Assembly (NCBI GenBank): GCA_021780695.1
Contig: JAJXYD010000025.1
Location: 310,001 to 374,000, forward strand
Length of the DNA: 64,000 nt
From: Deltaproteobacteria bacterium
GTDB lineage: Bacteria > Desulfobacterota > Syntrophobacteria > Syntrophobacterales > Syntrophobacteraceae
Reading direction: 5' to 3'
Position 1 is the stretch's first letter. The number at the start of each line of letters is the position of its first letter. Shown here piece after piece: positions 18,531 to 28,291 of this stretch. The notes under the pieces are model-generated. The model was given only the letters and a program-made list of their open reading frames with translations, did no database searches and was not told where the DNA came from. The position numbers and the translations under genes were made by a program.

Positions 18531-19688
18531 CTACATCCTCGCCTCGCAACTGAGCGGCACTGTGAAACCGTTGCTGTGGCAAAGCTGATCGCGCTTTGCA
18601 AGCTCGAGATCGTGGACTATCATCTCCTCTACCATTTCATCGAAGGAAATCTCCGACCGCCAGCCCAGCTCCTTTTGCGCCTTGGCGGGATTTCCCAGAA
18701 GCGTTTCGACCTCCGTTGGGCGAAAGTAGGCCGGATCGACGCTGATAACCACCGAGCCGACTTTCAATGCGGAGGACATATCAAAAGAAAAATCGCCAAG
18801 GGCCGCCGTTGGAGACCTTAGACCGGCCACCACTCCTCGCTCGTTAACGCCTTGGCCCACCCATTCGAGACTAATGCCAAGGGTCTCGAAAGCCTTCTCG
18901 CAGAAGCTCCTTACCGAGTGCTGCTCGCCTGTGGCGATTACGAAGTCGTCGGGGCGCTCCTGCTGCAAAATCATCCACATGGCCCTGACGTAATCGCGGG
19001 CGTGACCCCAATCCCGTAGAGAGCCCAGGTTGCCCAGATAAAGTCTGTCCTGAAGTCCCAACGCAATCCGGGTCGCACCCCTGGTGATTTTGCGTGTAAC
19101 GAATGTCTCACCCCTTAGCGGAGATTCGTGGTTGAAAAGAATCCCGTTGCAGGCAAACATCGAGTAAGCCTGCCTGTAATTGACCGTTATCCAATAGGCG
19201 TAGGCCTTGGCGGCGGCGTAGGGAGAGCGCGGGTAAAAGGGAGTCTTCTCCGATTGCGGTACTTCCAGGACCTTTCCATAGAGCTCCGACGTTGACGCCT
19301 GGTAGAAACGGGTCTTATCCGAAAGACCTAAAAGCCGGATCGCTTCGAGGATCCGGAGAGTACCCAGCCCGTCCGAGTCGGCGGTGTATTCGGGCATCTG
19401 GAAGGAAACCCCCACATGGCTCTGCGCTCCAAGGTTGTAAACTTCGTCCGGCTGCACCTCTTGAATGATCCTCGTGAGGTTGGCCCCATCGGTGAGGTCG
19501 CCGTAATGGAGCACGAACCGGCAATTCCGCTCATGGGGATCCCTGTAGAGGTGATCGACCCTCTGGGTGTTGAAAAGCGATGCCCGGCGTTTAACTCCAT
19601 GGACGATATAGCCTTTACCGATCAGCAATTCCGCTATATAGGCTCCATCCTGCCCCGTAATGCCTGTTACAAGCGCGACTTTTGACAT
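18531..19688 (-). CDS. gmd: GDP-mannose 4,6-dehydratase
   Basis: Converts GDP-D-mannose to GDP-4-keto-6-deoxy-mannose, the precursor of GDP-rhamnose, GDP-fucose or GDP-perosamine. The 385-aa protein has GITGQDG (9-15), the catalytic T133, E135 (STSELYG) and Y157-K161 ([12 protein letters not shown]), and GMD substrate-loop blocks [14 protein letters not shown] and [17 protein letters not shown]. The length is slightly above the usual 345-375, due to a longer C-terminus. It is the first of a pair with the paralog downstream (89 nt gap). Confidence 0.95.
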   Translation of the reverse strand: MSKVALVTGITGQDGAYIAELLIGKGYIVHGVKRRASLFNTQRVDHLYRDPHERNCRFVLHYGDLTDGANLTRIIQEVQPDEVYNLGAQSHVGVSFQMPEYTADSDGLGTLRILEAIRLLGLSDKTRFYQASTSELYGKVLEVPQSEKTPFYPRSPYAAAKAYAYWITVNYRQAYSMFACNGILFNHESPLRGETFVTRKITRGATRIALGLQDRLYLGNLGSLRDWGHARDYVRAMWMILQQERPDDFVIATGEQHSVRSFCEKAFETLGISLEWVGQGVNERGVVAGLRSPTAALGDFSFDMSSALKVGSVVISVDPAYFRPTEVETLLGNPAKAQKELGWRSEISFDEMVEEMIVHDLELAKRDQLCHSNGFTVPLSCEARM

Positions 19689-20017
19689 AGTGACTCCAAT
19701 TCCGACGGCAAAAAATTAGAGATGGTGCAATACCACCATTAATAGCTCGAAAAATCCATCGCCCCTTAAATCTTGTCCTAAAGGGAAAGCCGTTCCGCTT
19801 AAATCCCTCCGGGCGTGAAGGATAGAGACGTCCTGAAGCGGGCGGCCGATAAAGCGCGCCGTATTATATGCAACGCGCACGATGTTTAAGCGACAAAGCC
19901 CCAGGCAGGATACGGCACATATTGTAACGGATACTATCAAACCCTCTGCTGACCGGCTTATATGGCAGGAGCTATCTATAGTGCAGGCGACGGTCCCCCC
20001 TGGTAAGGAACTGCTCA
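19689..20017. other. Spacer upstream of gmd with a possible -10 box
   Basis: There are 329 nt between the flippase stop and the gmd start. A perfect minus-strand TATAAT lies at 19863-19868, about 175 nt before the gmd ATG, but the -35 (CTTAAA/GCTTAA) is poor. No gene was recognised here. Confidence 0.35.
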
Positions 20018-21523
20018 TCAATAACCGGCGGCTTGAGCGCCGCGCCCGCGAAGCACGATTTTGACCTTCGGCAGCAGCAGGATCATGCAGACAAACAATG
20101 CGGTGAAAAATATCGCAATTTTCAGAAAGACATTTTGAACCCACATTAATGTGACAAATAAACTTGCCTCCGCAAAAAGTGCGGCGAGAATGCCAAGTGA
20201 CACGCGTTGCAGAGACGCGACGATTTTCCCGGTCAGCGCATAAAGAAAGAAGGTGTCCAGGGCTATCCGCGCCAGCCAGGCAACAGCCGCGCCGACGATC
20301 CCGAAATTTTTGAGAAGGTACCATAGAAGGAGATAATATATCGGCAACTCGACCAGGTGGAGTTTCGCGGTCCAGTCCGGTCGCCCCGCGCCTTGCAGCA
20401 GGGCATAGGGAAAGAAGGCAAGGGAGTTAAGGAATAATCCGATGGCAAGAACTCTCATAACAGAACTGCTGCGCAGGGCGAATTCGTTTCCCAGCCAAAA
20501 TCTTAGGAACTCGGGCGAAAACAAAACGACTGCCAACACGGCGATACTCATTATGGGACAAACAATTGAAATCGCATCGCGAAACAGGACGCCCCCTTTT
20601 TCCTGGTCGTTGTTGACGAGGTGCGAGAAGGCCGGGAAGAGAACGGTGATAATGGACCCCGGAACGATGCTGATGCGGCGTACCAAATCGAAAGGCGTGG
20701 TATAATAGGCCACCGCGGACATTGTCAATATCGTGCCCATGAAGAAACGATCGAAATTATCCATAAGGGGGCTGATAATATTGCTCACTGTTATCCAGCC
20801 GCCGAAGCTGAAGAGTTCTCTAAGATGAGTGGAGGTAATCTTGGGACTGCCGTTCCATAATTCGCTGATAGGCCTTGCATACATTGCATAGGCGACGAGC
20901 GCGAGATAGCGTCCGGCAGCCAGGGCGAGAGTGGTCGCAAACAATGTCTTGCTCCAATATATCGCTGCGAGCGGACCCAAAAAATTTATGCATCCGATTC
21001 CCGTTCGCACCAGCGAAAGGAATTTGAAACGCTGCATAGCCCCGAAAACCCCCGTCAGGGCCACCGATACGATCACGGCAGGAAGGGTGCAACCCATCAC
21101 TACGAATGCCTTTAAGGCATCTGGGCGGATCTTTTCCGGAATGTTTAGTACATGATTTACGCAATAGGAAGCCGAGCAGAGAACGCAAATGGTGCCCAAA
21201 ATGCCGAGCGCGACCGTGACGACAATCGAGGTGAAGAATAAATCCGGAATTTCATCCGCTCTTTTCGTACCAAGACGTTCCGCGACAAGTTTTGTAACGG
21301 CGCGCCCCAGCCCGAAATCGAAAAGACCAAGGTAGCCTATCACCATCCATATTATCGTTAGAACGCCGAAACGGGACACCCCCAGTCTGGCTATCAAAGC
21401 CGGGATCGCGAAAAAAGCGATTAAAAAAGGCGCTACGTTTCCGCCCAGGTTCCAGCCGATATTTGCCAGAAGGACCTTACTGCCCGTCAGATTTTTGCCT
21501 CCGACCACTGTCATTAAACCCAA
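20018..21523 (-). CDS. Oligosaccharide flippase (Wzx-type, MOP superfamily)
   Basis: A 501-aa integral membrane protein with about 12-14 hydrophobic segments. Polysaccharide-synthesis family features are NLGGNVAPFLIAFFAIPALI at the first helix, LFDFGLGRAVTKLVAERLG after helix two, and SNIISPLMDNFDRFFMG mid-protein. It would flip undecaprenyl-linked repeat units across the inner membrane. It lies between gmd and gmhA in the EPS locus and partners the polymerase and the initiating transferase. Confidence 0.9.
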   Translation of the reverse strand: MGLMTVVGGKNLTGSKVLLANIGWNLGGNVAPFLIAFFAIPALIARLGVSRFGVLTIIWMVIGYLGLFDFGLGRAVTKLVAERLGTKRADEIPDLFFTSIVVTVALGILGTICVLCSASYCVNHVLNIPEKIRPDALKAFVVMGCTLPAVIVSVALTGVFGAMQRFKFLSLVRTGIGCINFLGPLAAIYWSKTLFATTLALAAGRYLALVAYAMYARPISELWNGSPKITSTHLRELFSFGGWITVSNIISPLMDNFDRFFMGTILTMSAVAYYTTPFDLVRRISIVPGSIITVLFPAFSHLVNNDQEKGGVLFRDAISIVCPIMSIAVLAVVLFSPEFLRFWLGNEFALRSSSVMRVLAIGLFLNSLAFFPYALLQGAGRPDWTAKLHLVELPIYYLLLWYLLKNFGIVGAAVAWLARIALDTFFLYALTGKIVASLQRVSLGILAALFAEASLFVTLMWVQNVFLKIAIFFTALFVCMILLLPKVKIVLRGRGAQAAGY

Positions 21524-21574
21524 CCCCTGGCCTATTGATTATCCAACCCTGAGATAAAGCCCCTGGAGACCGCT

Positions 21575-22168
21575 CTAAAAGAGAGCTAAGCCGCCCGGCT
21601 CAGCATCAGCTGCCGATTCGATTAAAGCGCAGATGGCGTGCAAAATAAAAATATGCGCCTCCTGGATATGGGCGGTAATCTTTGAGGGAACAGTCAAAAA
21701 AAGATCCACGGCGGCTTGGATTGCCCCGCCGTCTTTTCCCAGAAGCCCAATGGTTTTAATCCCTCTTGACCGGGCGCATTCCACGGCGCGAAGCACGTTT
21801 TGCGACCCGCCGGAAGTGGAAATCCCTATTAGGATATCTCCCGGAAGACCCAGCGCCTCCACTTGCCTTGAAAAAATCGCCTCGAAGCCGTAATCGTTTC
21901 CAATGGCCGTTAAAATCGAGGTATCGGTCGTTAAGGCTAGGGCCGGCAAAGCGCCGCGCTCTTTTTGAAATCTTCCAACCAGTTCGGCCGCGAAATGCTG
22001 GGCGTCCGCGGCGCTGCCCCCGTTTCCGCACACAAGGACCTTGCCGCCGTTACGAATCGCCATAGCTATCCACTCCGCAGCCTGTACCACCTCACGGCTA
22101 AGCTCGTCCATCCGGGCAAAAACGGCCCGGTGCTCTTCCAACCACCCTAAATAAGCATCTTTTAGCAT
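21575..22168 (-). CDS. gmhA: Phosphoheptose isomerase
   Basis: Sedoheptulose-7-phosphate isomerase, first step of heptose biosynthesis. The 197-aa SIS-domain protein has [20 protein letters not shown] (about 48-67), [16 protein letters not shown] and the STSGGSQN sugar-phosphate loop. The ribosome site is weak (AAGAAAA). Together with hldE (28292) it supplies activated heptose for LPS core or capsule. Its position inside the EPS locus suggests the polymer may contain heptose; that is inference. Confidence 0.93.
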   Translation of the reverse strand: MLKDAYLGWLEEHRAVFARMDELSREVVQAAEWIAMAIRNGGKVLVCGNGGSAADAQHFAAELVGRFQKERGALPALALTTDTSILTAIGNDYGFEAIFSRQVEALGLPGDILIGISTSGGSQNVLRAVECARSRGIKTIGLLGKDGGAIQAAVDLFLTVPSKITAHIQEAHIFILHAICALIESAADAEPGGLALF

Positions 22169-22177
22169 GGGATTTTC

Positions 22178-22390
22178 TTATCGGATTAAAGCGGTCGGAC
22201 CGGCGCCATGGGAAGAAAACCCGAAACCCTCGACTCCCCAAACGTTTTTGCCTTTATTGATCGCCGATTCCATTGCCGCCCCTATAGCCGTTTCTCGTCG
22301 CCGCTTGGCAGCCCCCCAAACCTTCGTGGTATAACTGCGCGGGGTCGAATCCGCTCCAAAACCACAAACGGCTTTTAGCCTGGCGCGCTC
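22178..22390 (-). other. Unassigned open frame upstream of gmhA
   Basis: A 70-codon minus-strand frame is open here and ends (TAA at 22178-22180) 10 nt before gmhA. It has no good start except an internal ATG at 22273, giving 31 aa (NKGKNVWGVEGFGFSSHGAG...). No family is recognised; it may be chance or a remnant. Confidence 0.2.
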
Positions 22391-22668
22391 CTAAAATCGC
22401 CTCTTAATCGCCGCCGATCTTTGAAAAAAAAATATCCGATCGCTCCGCTCTTCCACTTAGAACACCTAAATCGAAACTCGCTGTTTTTTCTCTGTTAGCC
22501 GCTGTTACCCGGCTGTTATTTTCGCCCTAAAAATCGGTAAAACAGCATTAAATCAATAGGATACCGATTAGGCCGCAAAAAAAACCCTGTATTAACAGCG
22601 AAAACAGCGGGCGCGTCCTCTAAAACGACATAACGCTCATGCCGTCAACGGCGTCAAATACATCCCGG
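22391..22668. other. Spacer with inverted GCTGTT/AACAGC array
   Basis: Three GCTGTT hexamers (about 22481-22520) are followed by three AACAGC hexamers (about 22547-22610). The halves are mutually complementary and could form an imperfect stem enclosing the terminator side. No gene is seen. Confidence 0.4.
22577..22611 (-). terminator. Rho-independent terminator after the Wzc-like gene
   Basis: Read on the minus strand, a CCC(GC)TGT...ACAGGG hairpin with a small bulge is followed by T8 (22577-22584). It begins 57 nt after the stop of the Wzc-like gene, where a terminator is expected. Extra GCTGTT/AACAGC units around it (22480-22610) form a larger inverted array. Confidence 0.5.
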
Positions 22669-24948
22669 CTAATCGATGTCTTTACCGAGCAGTCGAGAGG
22701 AAATCTTCTTCCACCCCTTGACTTTGCCTGCGCTATGAGCCTCGCAATAGTCCTCATAAGATGTAAAATGGCCGCGGCCGGCGCCGTTTCCCATGTACTC
22801 AGGCTTTACCATGGTAAGGACGCTTCCCAGTATGCGGATATTGTTATGTAAAAGCATTTGCACGGTGAGTTTTACGGCCTCGCGCCTGGTGCCGTTGTGC
22901 TTTAGAACGAGCACCACGCCGTCGGCAACGCTTCCAAGCTGTCTCGCCTCGGCAAAGCCGATCATCGGGGGCGAATCGATCACGATTTGCCCGTAGTCTC
23001 CGCGCAGTTCCTCGATCATTTCTCTAAAAGCCTCCAGGGAAAGAAGGCCGCTTGGATCGGAATGGGGCGGCCCGGAGGGTATCAAATAAAGATCGGGGAT
23101 TTCCGTTGGCTTTATAATCTGCTCAAGCGAAGCCTCGCCGGCAAGATAGCTGGTCAACCCCGGTTCCCTCGAAATCTTAAATCCCGTGTGCAACCTGGGA
23201 CTTCTGAGATTGCAATCGATAAGCAAACATCTGCGTTTGACACGGCTGAAAGCCACGGCAATATTGGTTGCGCTCGTAGTGCTCCCGTCGCCGGGATTAC
23301 AACCGGCCACGAGGATCACTTGCGGCGGACGCGAAGAGGAGGGCAGCATTATGGCGGACCGGATGTGGGATACGGCCTCGCCGATCACGGAACAGGGATC
23401 AAACCGGTGGAAAGTCCCGGACTCCATTCGCGGAAGCTCACCGTTTTCCACCACGGGAATCATCCCCAGGCTCGTAACATGGAAGATTCTTTCAAGCGAT
23501 CCTTCATCCTTTATCGTATCGTCGAAAAAATCCACGACAAAAGCCGCGACCACCCCGAAAATCGTCCCTAGAAACAACGCTATGGCAGTGTAGAGCAGGG
23601 GCCTGGGCATGTAAGGTTTGTGGGGAACCTCCGAAGGGTTTATCACAGCGATGTTGCTTGGCACCATGGTGGCGGCGACTGCCGCGTCCTTCATGCGAAC
23701 CAGCAACGCTTCATAGAGAGCCTGGTTGCTTATGAGATCGCGTTCGAGCATGTGAAAATTAACCATGCCGTTTTCCATGCTGCCGACCTTGGCCTTGGCG
23801 GAATCGAATTCCTGTCCGATCAGCTTTTCCGCCTTTAAAGCGGCCTGGTAATCCGATTTTATGCTCAAAACCTGCCTGCTTATTTCCGCATTGAGCTTCC
23901 TTTGAATTTCATTGGCCGTGGCAAGAGTTACCTTCTGCTGGGGAAAGTTGGGGCCGAATACCTGGCTGGAACCGCTCGCCTGGCCTTGAACGGCAATAAG
24001 CTGGGCACGCAGTTTCTGGACCAGCGGATTATTTACGATCACGGGAGCGTCAACGCCCTTTTGCTCTATCTGGTCGTACAATGCCTCTTTGACAGCCAGC
24101 GTTGACTGAGCCTCAGTCAGGAGTTGACCCAATTGAACGTATTTTTGAAGAACCACGTTCATCTTGGCCATATTTCCATTGGATATATCAACGCCCATGA
24201 AGTCGCCCTTCTGGCCGGCCGCTATGGCTTTTTTCTCCGATTCCTGGAGCCTGTCGCCAAGTTTGGCCAACTGTTTGTCAAGCCAACCCTTCAAAAAAAC
24301 GAAGGACTGCTGGCGCGTCTTCATACACAGGTTCATGTATACCCTTTGAACTGCTTTGGGCACCTCCAGCGCCAACTTTTTATCGGTTGAGCGAAAGGAA
24401 ACGTCAACCAGGTAGGTTCCGGTAACCGGATAGATAATTAGCTTTTTTAGAAGAATCTTGGCGTACATCTGCCGGATGGTTTCAGGCGAATATTTCGGGT
24501 ACTTCTTGACAAGTTTTTTATAGGATCTGTGGTTCTGAAGACCCAAAGCGTCCATGAGTCCGTACGCCATGGCGGGCGATTTAAGAATGGCGTACTGGGT
24601 CTTGTAAAACTTGCTCGACATGCTCAAACCCATCATGGACGCGAGCCCACCCGCGCTGTGATGACTCGTGCCGCCTAAAAGCCCCTCGCTTTCGTCCTGT
24701 GTGATTTGAAGAGTCGCCGTGCCTTGCCAGACCGGCTTCATAATGACAACGATCAAAATGGTTAAAACGAGCGCGCCGCCGATAATTCCATACACCCACT
24801 TTTTTCGCCGCCTTAGAACCGACCAGTAGTCGGAAAAGGATTCGCCCTCTTCGTATTCTTCCTGGTAAAAGCCGGATAGATCAGCGGATAAAGGCGTGGG
24901 CGCAAGGACGTCTGCGCCGTTAGTATTGCCGTTGTTGTTATTTGGCAT
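22669..24948 (-). CDS. Wzc-like polysaccharide co-polymerase / BY-kinase with degenerate Walker A
   Basis: The 759-aa inner-membrane EPS chain-length and export protein has an acidic N-terminus and TM1 near residue 58. A periplasmic Wzz domain with a coiled-coil stretch (about 80-430) follows, then TM2 (YTAIALFLGTIFGVVAAFVV) and a C-terminal P-loop kinase domain. The Walker A site reads GCNPGDGSTTSATN (549-562): the lysine position of GEGKSTT is Ser556. Walker A' is LLIDCNLR, keeping D578 but with N580 for the second Asp. Walker B (IVIDSPP) is intact. The C-terminus has only three scattered tyrosines. ATP hydrolysis and autophosphorylation are therefore doubtful. It is clustered with the wza-like lipoprotein and an epimerase. 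Confidence 0.9.
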   Translation of the reverse strand: MPNNNNGNTNGADVLAPTPLSADLSGFYQEEYEEGESFSDYWSVLRRRKKWVYGIIGGALVLTILIVVIMKPVWQGTATLQITQDESEGLLGGTSHHSAGGLASMMGLSMSSKFYKTQYAILKSPAMAYGLMDALGLQNHRSYKKLVKKYPKYSPETIRQMYAKILLKKLIIYPVTGTYLVDVSFRSTDKKLALEVPKAVQRVYMNLCMKTRQQSFVFLKGWLDKQLAKLGDRLQESEKKAIAAGQKGDFMGVDISNGNMAKMNVVLQKYVQLGQLLTEAQSTLAVKEALYDQIEQKGVDAPVIVNNPLVQKLRAQLIAVQGQASGSSQVFGPNFPQQKVTLATANEIQRKLNAEISRQVLSIKSDYQAALKAEKLIGQEFDSAKAKVGSMENGMVNFHMLERDLISNQALYEALLVRMKDAAVAATMVPSNIAVINPSEVPHKPYMPRPLLYTAIALFLGTIFGVVAAFVVDFFDDTIKDEGSLERIFHVTSLGMIPVVENGELPRMESGTFHRFDPCSVIGEAVSHIRSAIMLPSSSRPPQVILVAGCNPGDGSTTSATNIAVAFSRVKRRCLLIDCNLRSPRLHTGFKISREPGLTSYLAGEASLEQIIKPTEIPDLYLIPSGPPHSDPSGLLSLEAFREMIEELRGDYGQIVIDSPPMIGFAEARQLGSVADGVVLVLKHNGTRREAVKLTVQMLLHNNIRILGSVLTMVKPEYMGNGAGRGHFTSYEDYCEAHSAGKVKGWKKISSRLLGKDID

Positions 24949-25070
24949 TTTTAAAGTCCCGTCTCAAAAGGCAATCGTGAATTTTCTCGCACAAAATCGG
25001 CAGACCCGATAATTTTAAGGATAAAAGGGGTGAATGAACCACTGTGCAGGAAAGGCCACCCCCCCCCCGT

Positions 25071-26078
25071 TCACACCCTGTAATAGTCCCGGTACCAATC
25101 GACGAATTTTTTGACTCCCCGGGTTACCGTCGTCGAGGGTTTATATCCCACGGCGGCCCGCAGTTCGCCGATATCCGCGAAGGTGGCCCGCATATCCCCC
25201 GGCTGCATGGGCAAAAATTCTTTTTTTGCAGGTTGTCCCAGCGCCTCTTCCAGTGCCGCTATGTAGGCCGTCAACTCCACCGGTTCGTTGTTGCCGACAT
25301 TAAAAATCCGGTACGGGGCCCAAGACCGGGACGGATCGGCCTTACTGCCGTCAAAAGATGGCTCGGCGCACGGCGGGGCGTCCACTACCCGGACAACCGC
25401 CGGCACGATGTCGTCGATATAGGTAAAGTCCCGAATCATGTGGCCGTTGTTAAACACTTTGATCGGCTCTCCGGCAAGCATCGCCCTTGTAAACTCAAAA
25501 AGCGCCATGTCCGGACGGCCCCAGGGGCCGTAAACGGTAAAAAACCTAAGCCCGGTAGTGGGAAGGCCGTACAAGTGACTGTAGGCGTGGGCCATCAGTT
25601 CATTGGCCTTCTTGGTGGCCGCGTAAATATTTATCGGGTGGTCGACGTTGTCGTGTTCGGAAAACGGGTTCTTGACGTTGCCCCCATAGACGCTCGAGGA
25701 GGAAGCATAGACGAGGTGGCCGCACTGTAGGCTCCGGCAGCATTCCAGGATGTTCATGAAACCGACGACGTTGTTTTCCACATAGGAGTGGGGAGCCTCA
25801 AGAGAGTAGCGCACCCCGGCCTGCGCGGCCAGATGAACGACCCGCTCGGGCCTTACCTCTGAAAATAACTTCTCCACGCCGGCTCTGTCGGCAACGTCGA
25901 GCCGGTAAAATGAAAAGTTGGGAAAGCGCAAAAGGCGTGCAAGACGATCTCTTTTTAGCCCGACATCGTAATAATCGTTGAGATTATCGATGCCTGCGAC
26001 CTCATCTCCCCTCGCAAGCAACTTCTCCGCGCAGTGCATCCCTATGAATCCGGCGGCTCCGGTCAGTATGATCTTCAT
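25071..26078 (-). CDS. UDP-glucuronate 4-epimerase-like NAD-dependent epimerase
   Basis: Extended SDR of 335 aa. The NAD motif GAAGFIGMH is at residues 7-15, and [15 protein letters not shown] is typical of UDP-glucuronate/galacturonate epimerases. The catalytic serine region is [10 protein letters not shown] and the Y-x3-K is YAATKKANE. It also has [17 protein letters not shown] and [14 protein letters not shown]. It would supply UDP-galacturonate for the polymer. It sits between the export lipoprotein (88 nt away) and the Wzc-like gene (122 nt). A C10 run (25059-25068) lies just past its stop and does not affect the frame. Confidence 0.9.
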   Translation of the reverse strand: MKIILTGAAGFIGMHCAEKLLARGDEVAGIDNLNDYYDVGLKRDRLARLLRFPNFSFYRLDVADRAGVEKLFSEVRPERVVHLAAQAGVRYSLEAPHSYVENNVVGFMNILECCRSLQCGHLVYASSSSVYGGNVKNPFSEHDNVDHPINIYAATKKANELMAHAYSHLYGLPTTGLRFFTVYGPWGRPDMALFEFTRAMLAGEPIKVFNNGHMIRDFTYIDDIVPAVVRVVDAPPCAEPSFDGSKADPSRSWAPYRIFNVGNNEPVELTAYIAALEEALGQPAKKEFLPMQPGDMRATFADIGELRAAVGYKPSTTVTRGVKKFVDWYRDYYRV

Positions 26079-26166
26079 ACCTTGGCGTTGCTCCGTCCGG
26101 GATGCCGCCGATCAGGCCCGGGTAACCCTCCCCAAAACCAGGGTTCCGGGCCGCCGGCGCACCGGC

Positions 26167-27348
26167 TTAGATTGCGGGATAAAAGCCGACGTTGCCCGGC
26201 ATCATGTTCTTGAAATCGTAGAAGAAGCGCCGAAGCCCGCTTTCGTGCACGTCGATAATATCGTTTGGCTTTAACAGTATATCGGGCTCCTGCCCCTTTA
26301 AAACCTTGGCTAGATCGACCGGAATAACCACCCTCTGGCCGTTGGCGCCAACCCGCAGGAGCGTCACGGTGTTCGAGGCCAAATCCTTGTCTTTTCCCTG
26401 GCACATCGAGATCGCCCTGGTAAGCGTCATATTGTCCTGAAGGGGCACATTACCCGGCTTTTTAACCGCCCCGATACAATAGGCGCTCTGAGCGAAGGGC
26501 ACAAAGACCACGTCCCCGTTCTGAATGGGAATATCCAGGTTGGTGTCTCCCTTGAGGATCAGGCTATTCAAATCTACCACAAAAGTTTTAGCATCGAGAC
26601 CCTGGGTGCCGGAACCCTTCTGTTGGCCCTTAAGCGGGCGGATTACGTTTACGGTGTCTCCGGCCTTGGCTACGAGCCCTCCGGCCATGCCCAAGACCAC
26701 CAGAAGAGGACGCGGGCCGATCAGCGGATAATACCCCGGCTTTTTAACCGCCCCGGAAACTGCCACCTGGCTGTGTCTGTATTCGGCAACCGAAACCGTG
26801 ATCTCGGGATTTACAAGGTAGCCCTCGCTTTTGTAGAGCTCGGTCAACTTTTCCGCGATCTCAACCGTCGTAAGGCCTGCGACCTTGACGTTTCCAACCA
26901 GCATGAGCCTGATTTCACCCTGCCCGTTTACCCGGAAAAGACCGCTCAATTGCCCGGGGACATTGTTCATTGGAGCGGGACTTGGAGCACCATTCTCTGC
27001 GCCCTGGACATTTCCCATCATGGCGGCGGCCCCGCCGGCCCCATCGCCTGCGCCCAAAAATGTGACTTGAAGAGCGTCTTCGGGCCCGACCTGGTAATCC
27101 GTATAATGTTGCATGGGCAACATCGCCGACTGTTGAAGGAGCTTGTCTTGAAGTTCGACGACTCTGGCCTGGGGGTCGGGAACCGCTCCGACCTCAACGG
27201 CCTGCGAAGGCGTGCGAGAGCCGACTCTTATTTCCGGCACCGGTCCGTTACTGCCTTCCACCAGGTGTTCGTCCCATTGATTTCCGGCACAACCCGACAC
27301 GATTAGCAGTAATCCGGCAAGCAGAAATGCATTTGTTCTCAGCCTCAT
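26167..27348 (-). CDS. Polysaccharide export outer-membrane lipoprotein (Wza-type)
   Basis: This 393-aa lipoprotein has a signal peptide with lipobox VSGC (Cys20). It then has a PES domain (YQVGPEDALQVTF, about residue 83) and SLBB-type beta-grasp segments beginning VAVSGAVKKPGYYPL and YCIGAVKKPGNVPL. A Gly/Ala/Met-rich insertion (about 100-135) lies within the PES domain. It should form the outer-membrane channel that works with the Wzc-like protein. It is the promoter-proximal gene of the wza-epimerase-wzc group. Confidence 0.92.
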   Translation of the reverse strand: MRLRTNAFLLAGLLLIVSGCAGNQWDEHLVEGSNGPVPEIRVGSRTPSQAVEVGAVPDPQARVVELQDKLLQQSAMLPMQHYTDYQVGPEDALQVTFLGAGDGAGGAAAMMGNVQGAENGAPSPAPMNNVPGQLSGLFRVNGQGEIRLMLVGNVKVAGLTTVEIAEKLTELYKSEGYLVNPEITVSVAEYRHSQVAVSGAVKKPGYYPLIGPRPLLVVLGMAGGLVAKAGDTVNVIRPLKGQQKGSGTQGLDAKTFVVDLNSLILKGDTNLDIPIQNGDVVFVPFAQSAYCIGAVKKPGNVPLQDNMTLTRAISMCQGKDKDLASNTVTLLRVGANGQRVVIPVDLAKVLKGQEPDILLKPNDIIDVHESGLRRFFYDFKNMMPGNVGFYPAI

Positions 27349-28291
27349 GGCCGCTCCTTATAGAATTCCGCCAGGGGGGGCGAAAGCGACGCCCGAAAAA
27401 ATTCCCTGCGAAAACAGCAAAGATATATATCCCCGCAAGCGCGGTATTGCACCTTTGACTCAGGGATTTATATTACTTAAACCAACTATTTTGCAAGTCG
27501 GTTCTTACATACAGCTCCGCCAACTCGATTACATCGAGACAGCTTGGAATCTATGCGCACGGACGCGCGAAACACTCCCCCGCTCCCCGGGCAGTCTTGC
27601 CGGTCGGCCTCGGCCTTCGGACATAACTGTATCGAATCGGCAAAAAACGCTTGCGCCGGCAATTTCACGCGTCAAACTTCCAAGAACGAAAACCGCCTTT
27701 TCTTGAGCAAAACGGCGTCGTTCCCCCAAAAAACCGTCTCAAAGCCATAACCTGAAGATATAGACCCTCGCCCCGAAATGATCGAACCACTCCCATGGCC
27801 CACTACACAAGATTTCACCATGGAGTTGCACCCGCGGTCCCCAAATAGTCTCGGTTATATCGCAAAGAGCTTCTCTCGTTTAACAGTTGGAAATCCTACA
27901 TTTTTTATGATATACGTCTGAATTTACGCCGCACCTTGGATACCGTCAAAGCTATGGCTTTCCGTAAAAAGAGCCGATGGACTTTACCTCGGAAACCCCC
28001 GTTTGGCAAAGAAACGATTAGATCGCTATGAATCGGTTCTTCTTACACTGCCATATATTTAAAGTCAAAAGAAATCGTTATTGCACAACGGGGGTTCAAA
28101 TGCTTTCTTTGGCCGCCGCCAAGCCTTTACGGACTATTGCAAAGGCCCTTTACCCTGGAATGCCGGTTATTGCCGAATCGGTTTAGATATCGGCAAATGG
28201 GCTGGAATCTGTTATAATAAAGTGTTTATGGGTAGGAAATGTTTTGCTGATGGAGAAGACGACACCAGGGACTTAAGCGGAAGGCTGGACG
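27349..28291. other. Divergent regulatory region between the wza-like gene and hldE
   Basis: A 940-bp spacer between divergent transcripts. Apart from the hldE promoter candidate, I see no supported gene. A 76-codon plus-strand frame overlapping the hldE start (28081-28311) has no ribosome site. No riboswitch was recognised. Confidence 0.5.
28190..28218 (+). promoter_or_regulatory. Candidate hldE promoter
   Basis: A perfect TATAAT at 28213-28218 is preceded at 17 nt by TCGGCA (4 of 6 to TTGACA). It lies about 75 nt before the hldE ATG. The -35 is weak. Confidence 0.45.

Noticed and set aside
18441-18582. Longer N-terminal form of the second GMD-family enzyme starting near 18582
   Set aside because: The additional 47 residues overlap gmd and precede the normal Rossmann start; TTG 18441 has a well-spaced GGAG.
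25059-25068. C10 homopolymer as a phase-variation switch
   Set aside because: It lies downstream of the epimerase stop, so slippage would not change the protein; it may simply be assembly-prone.
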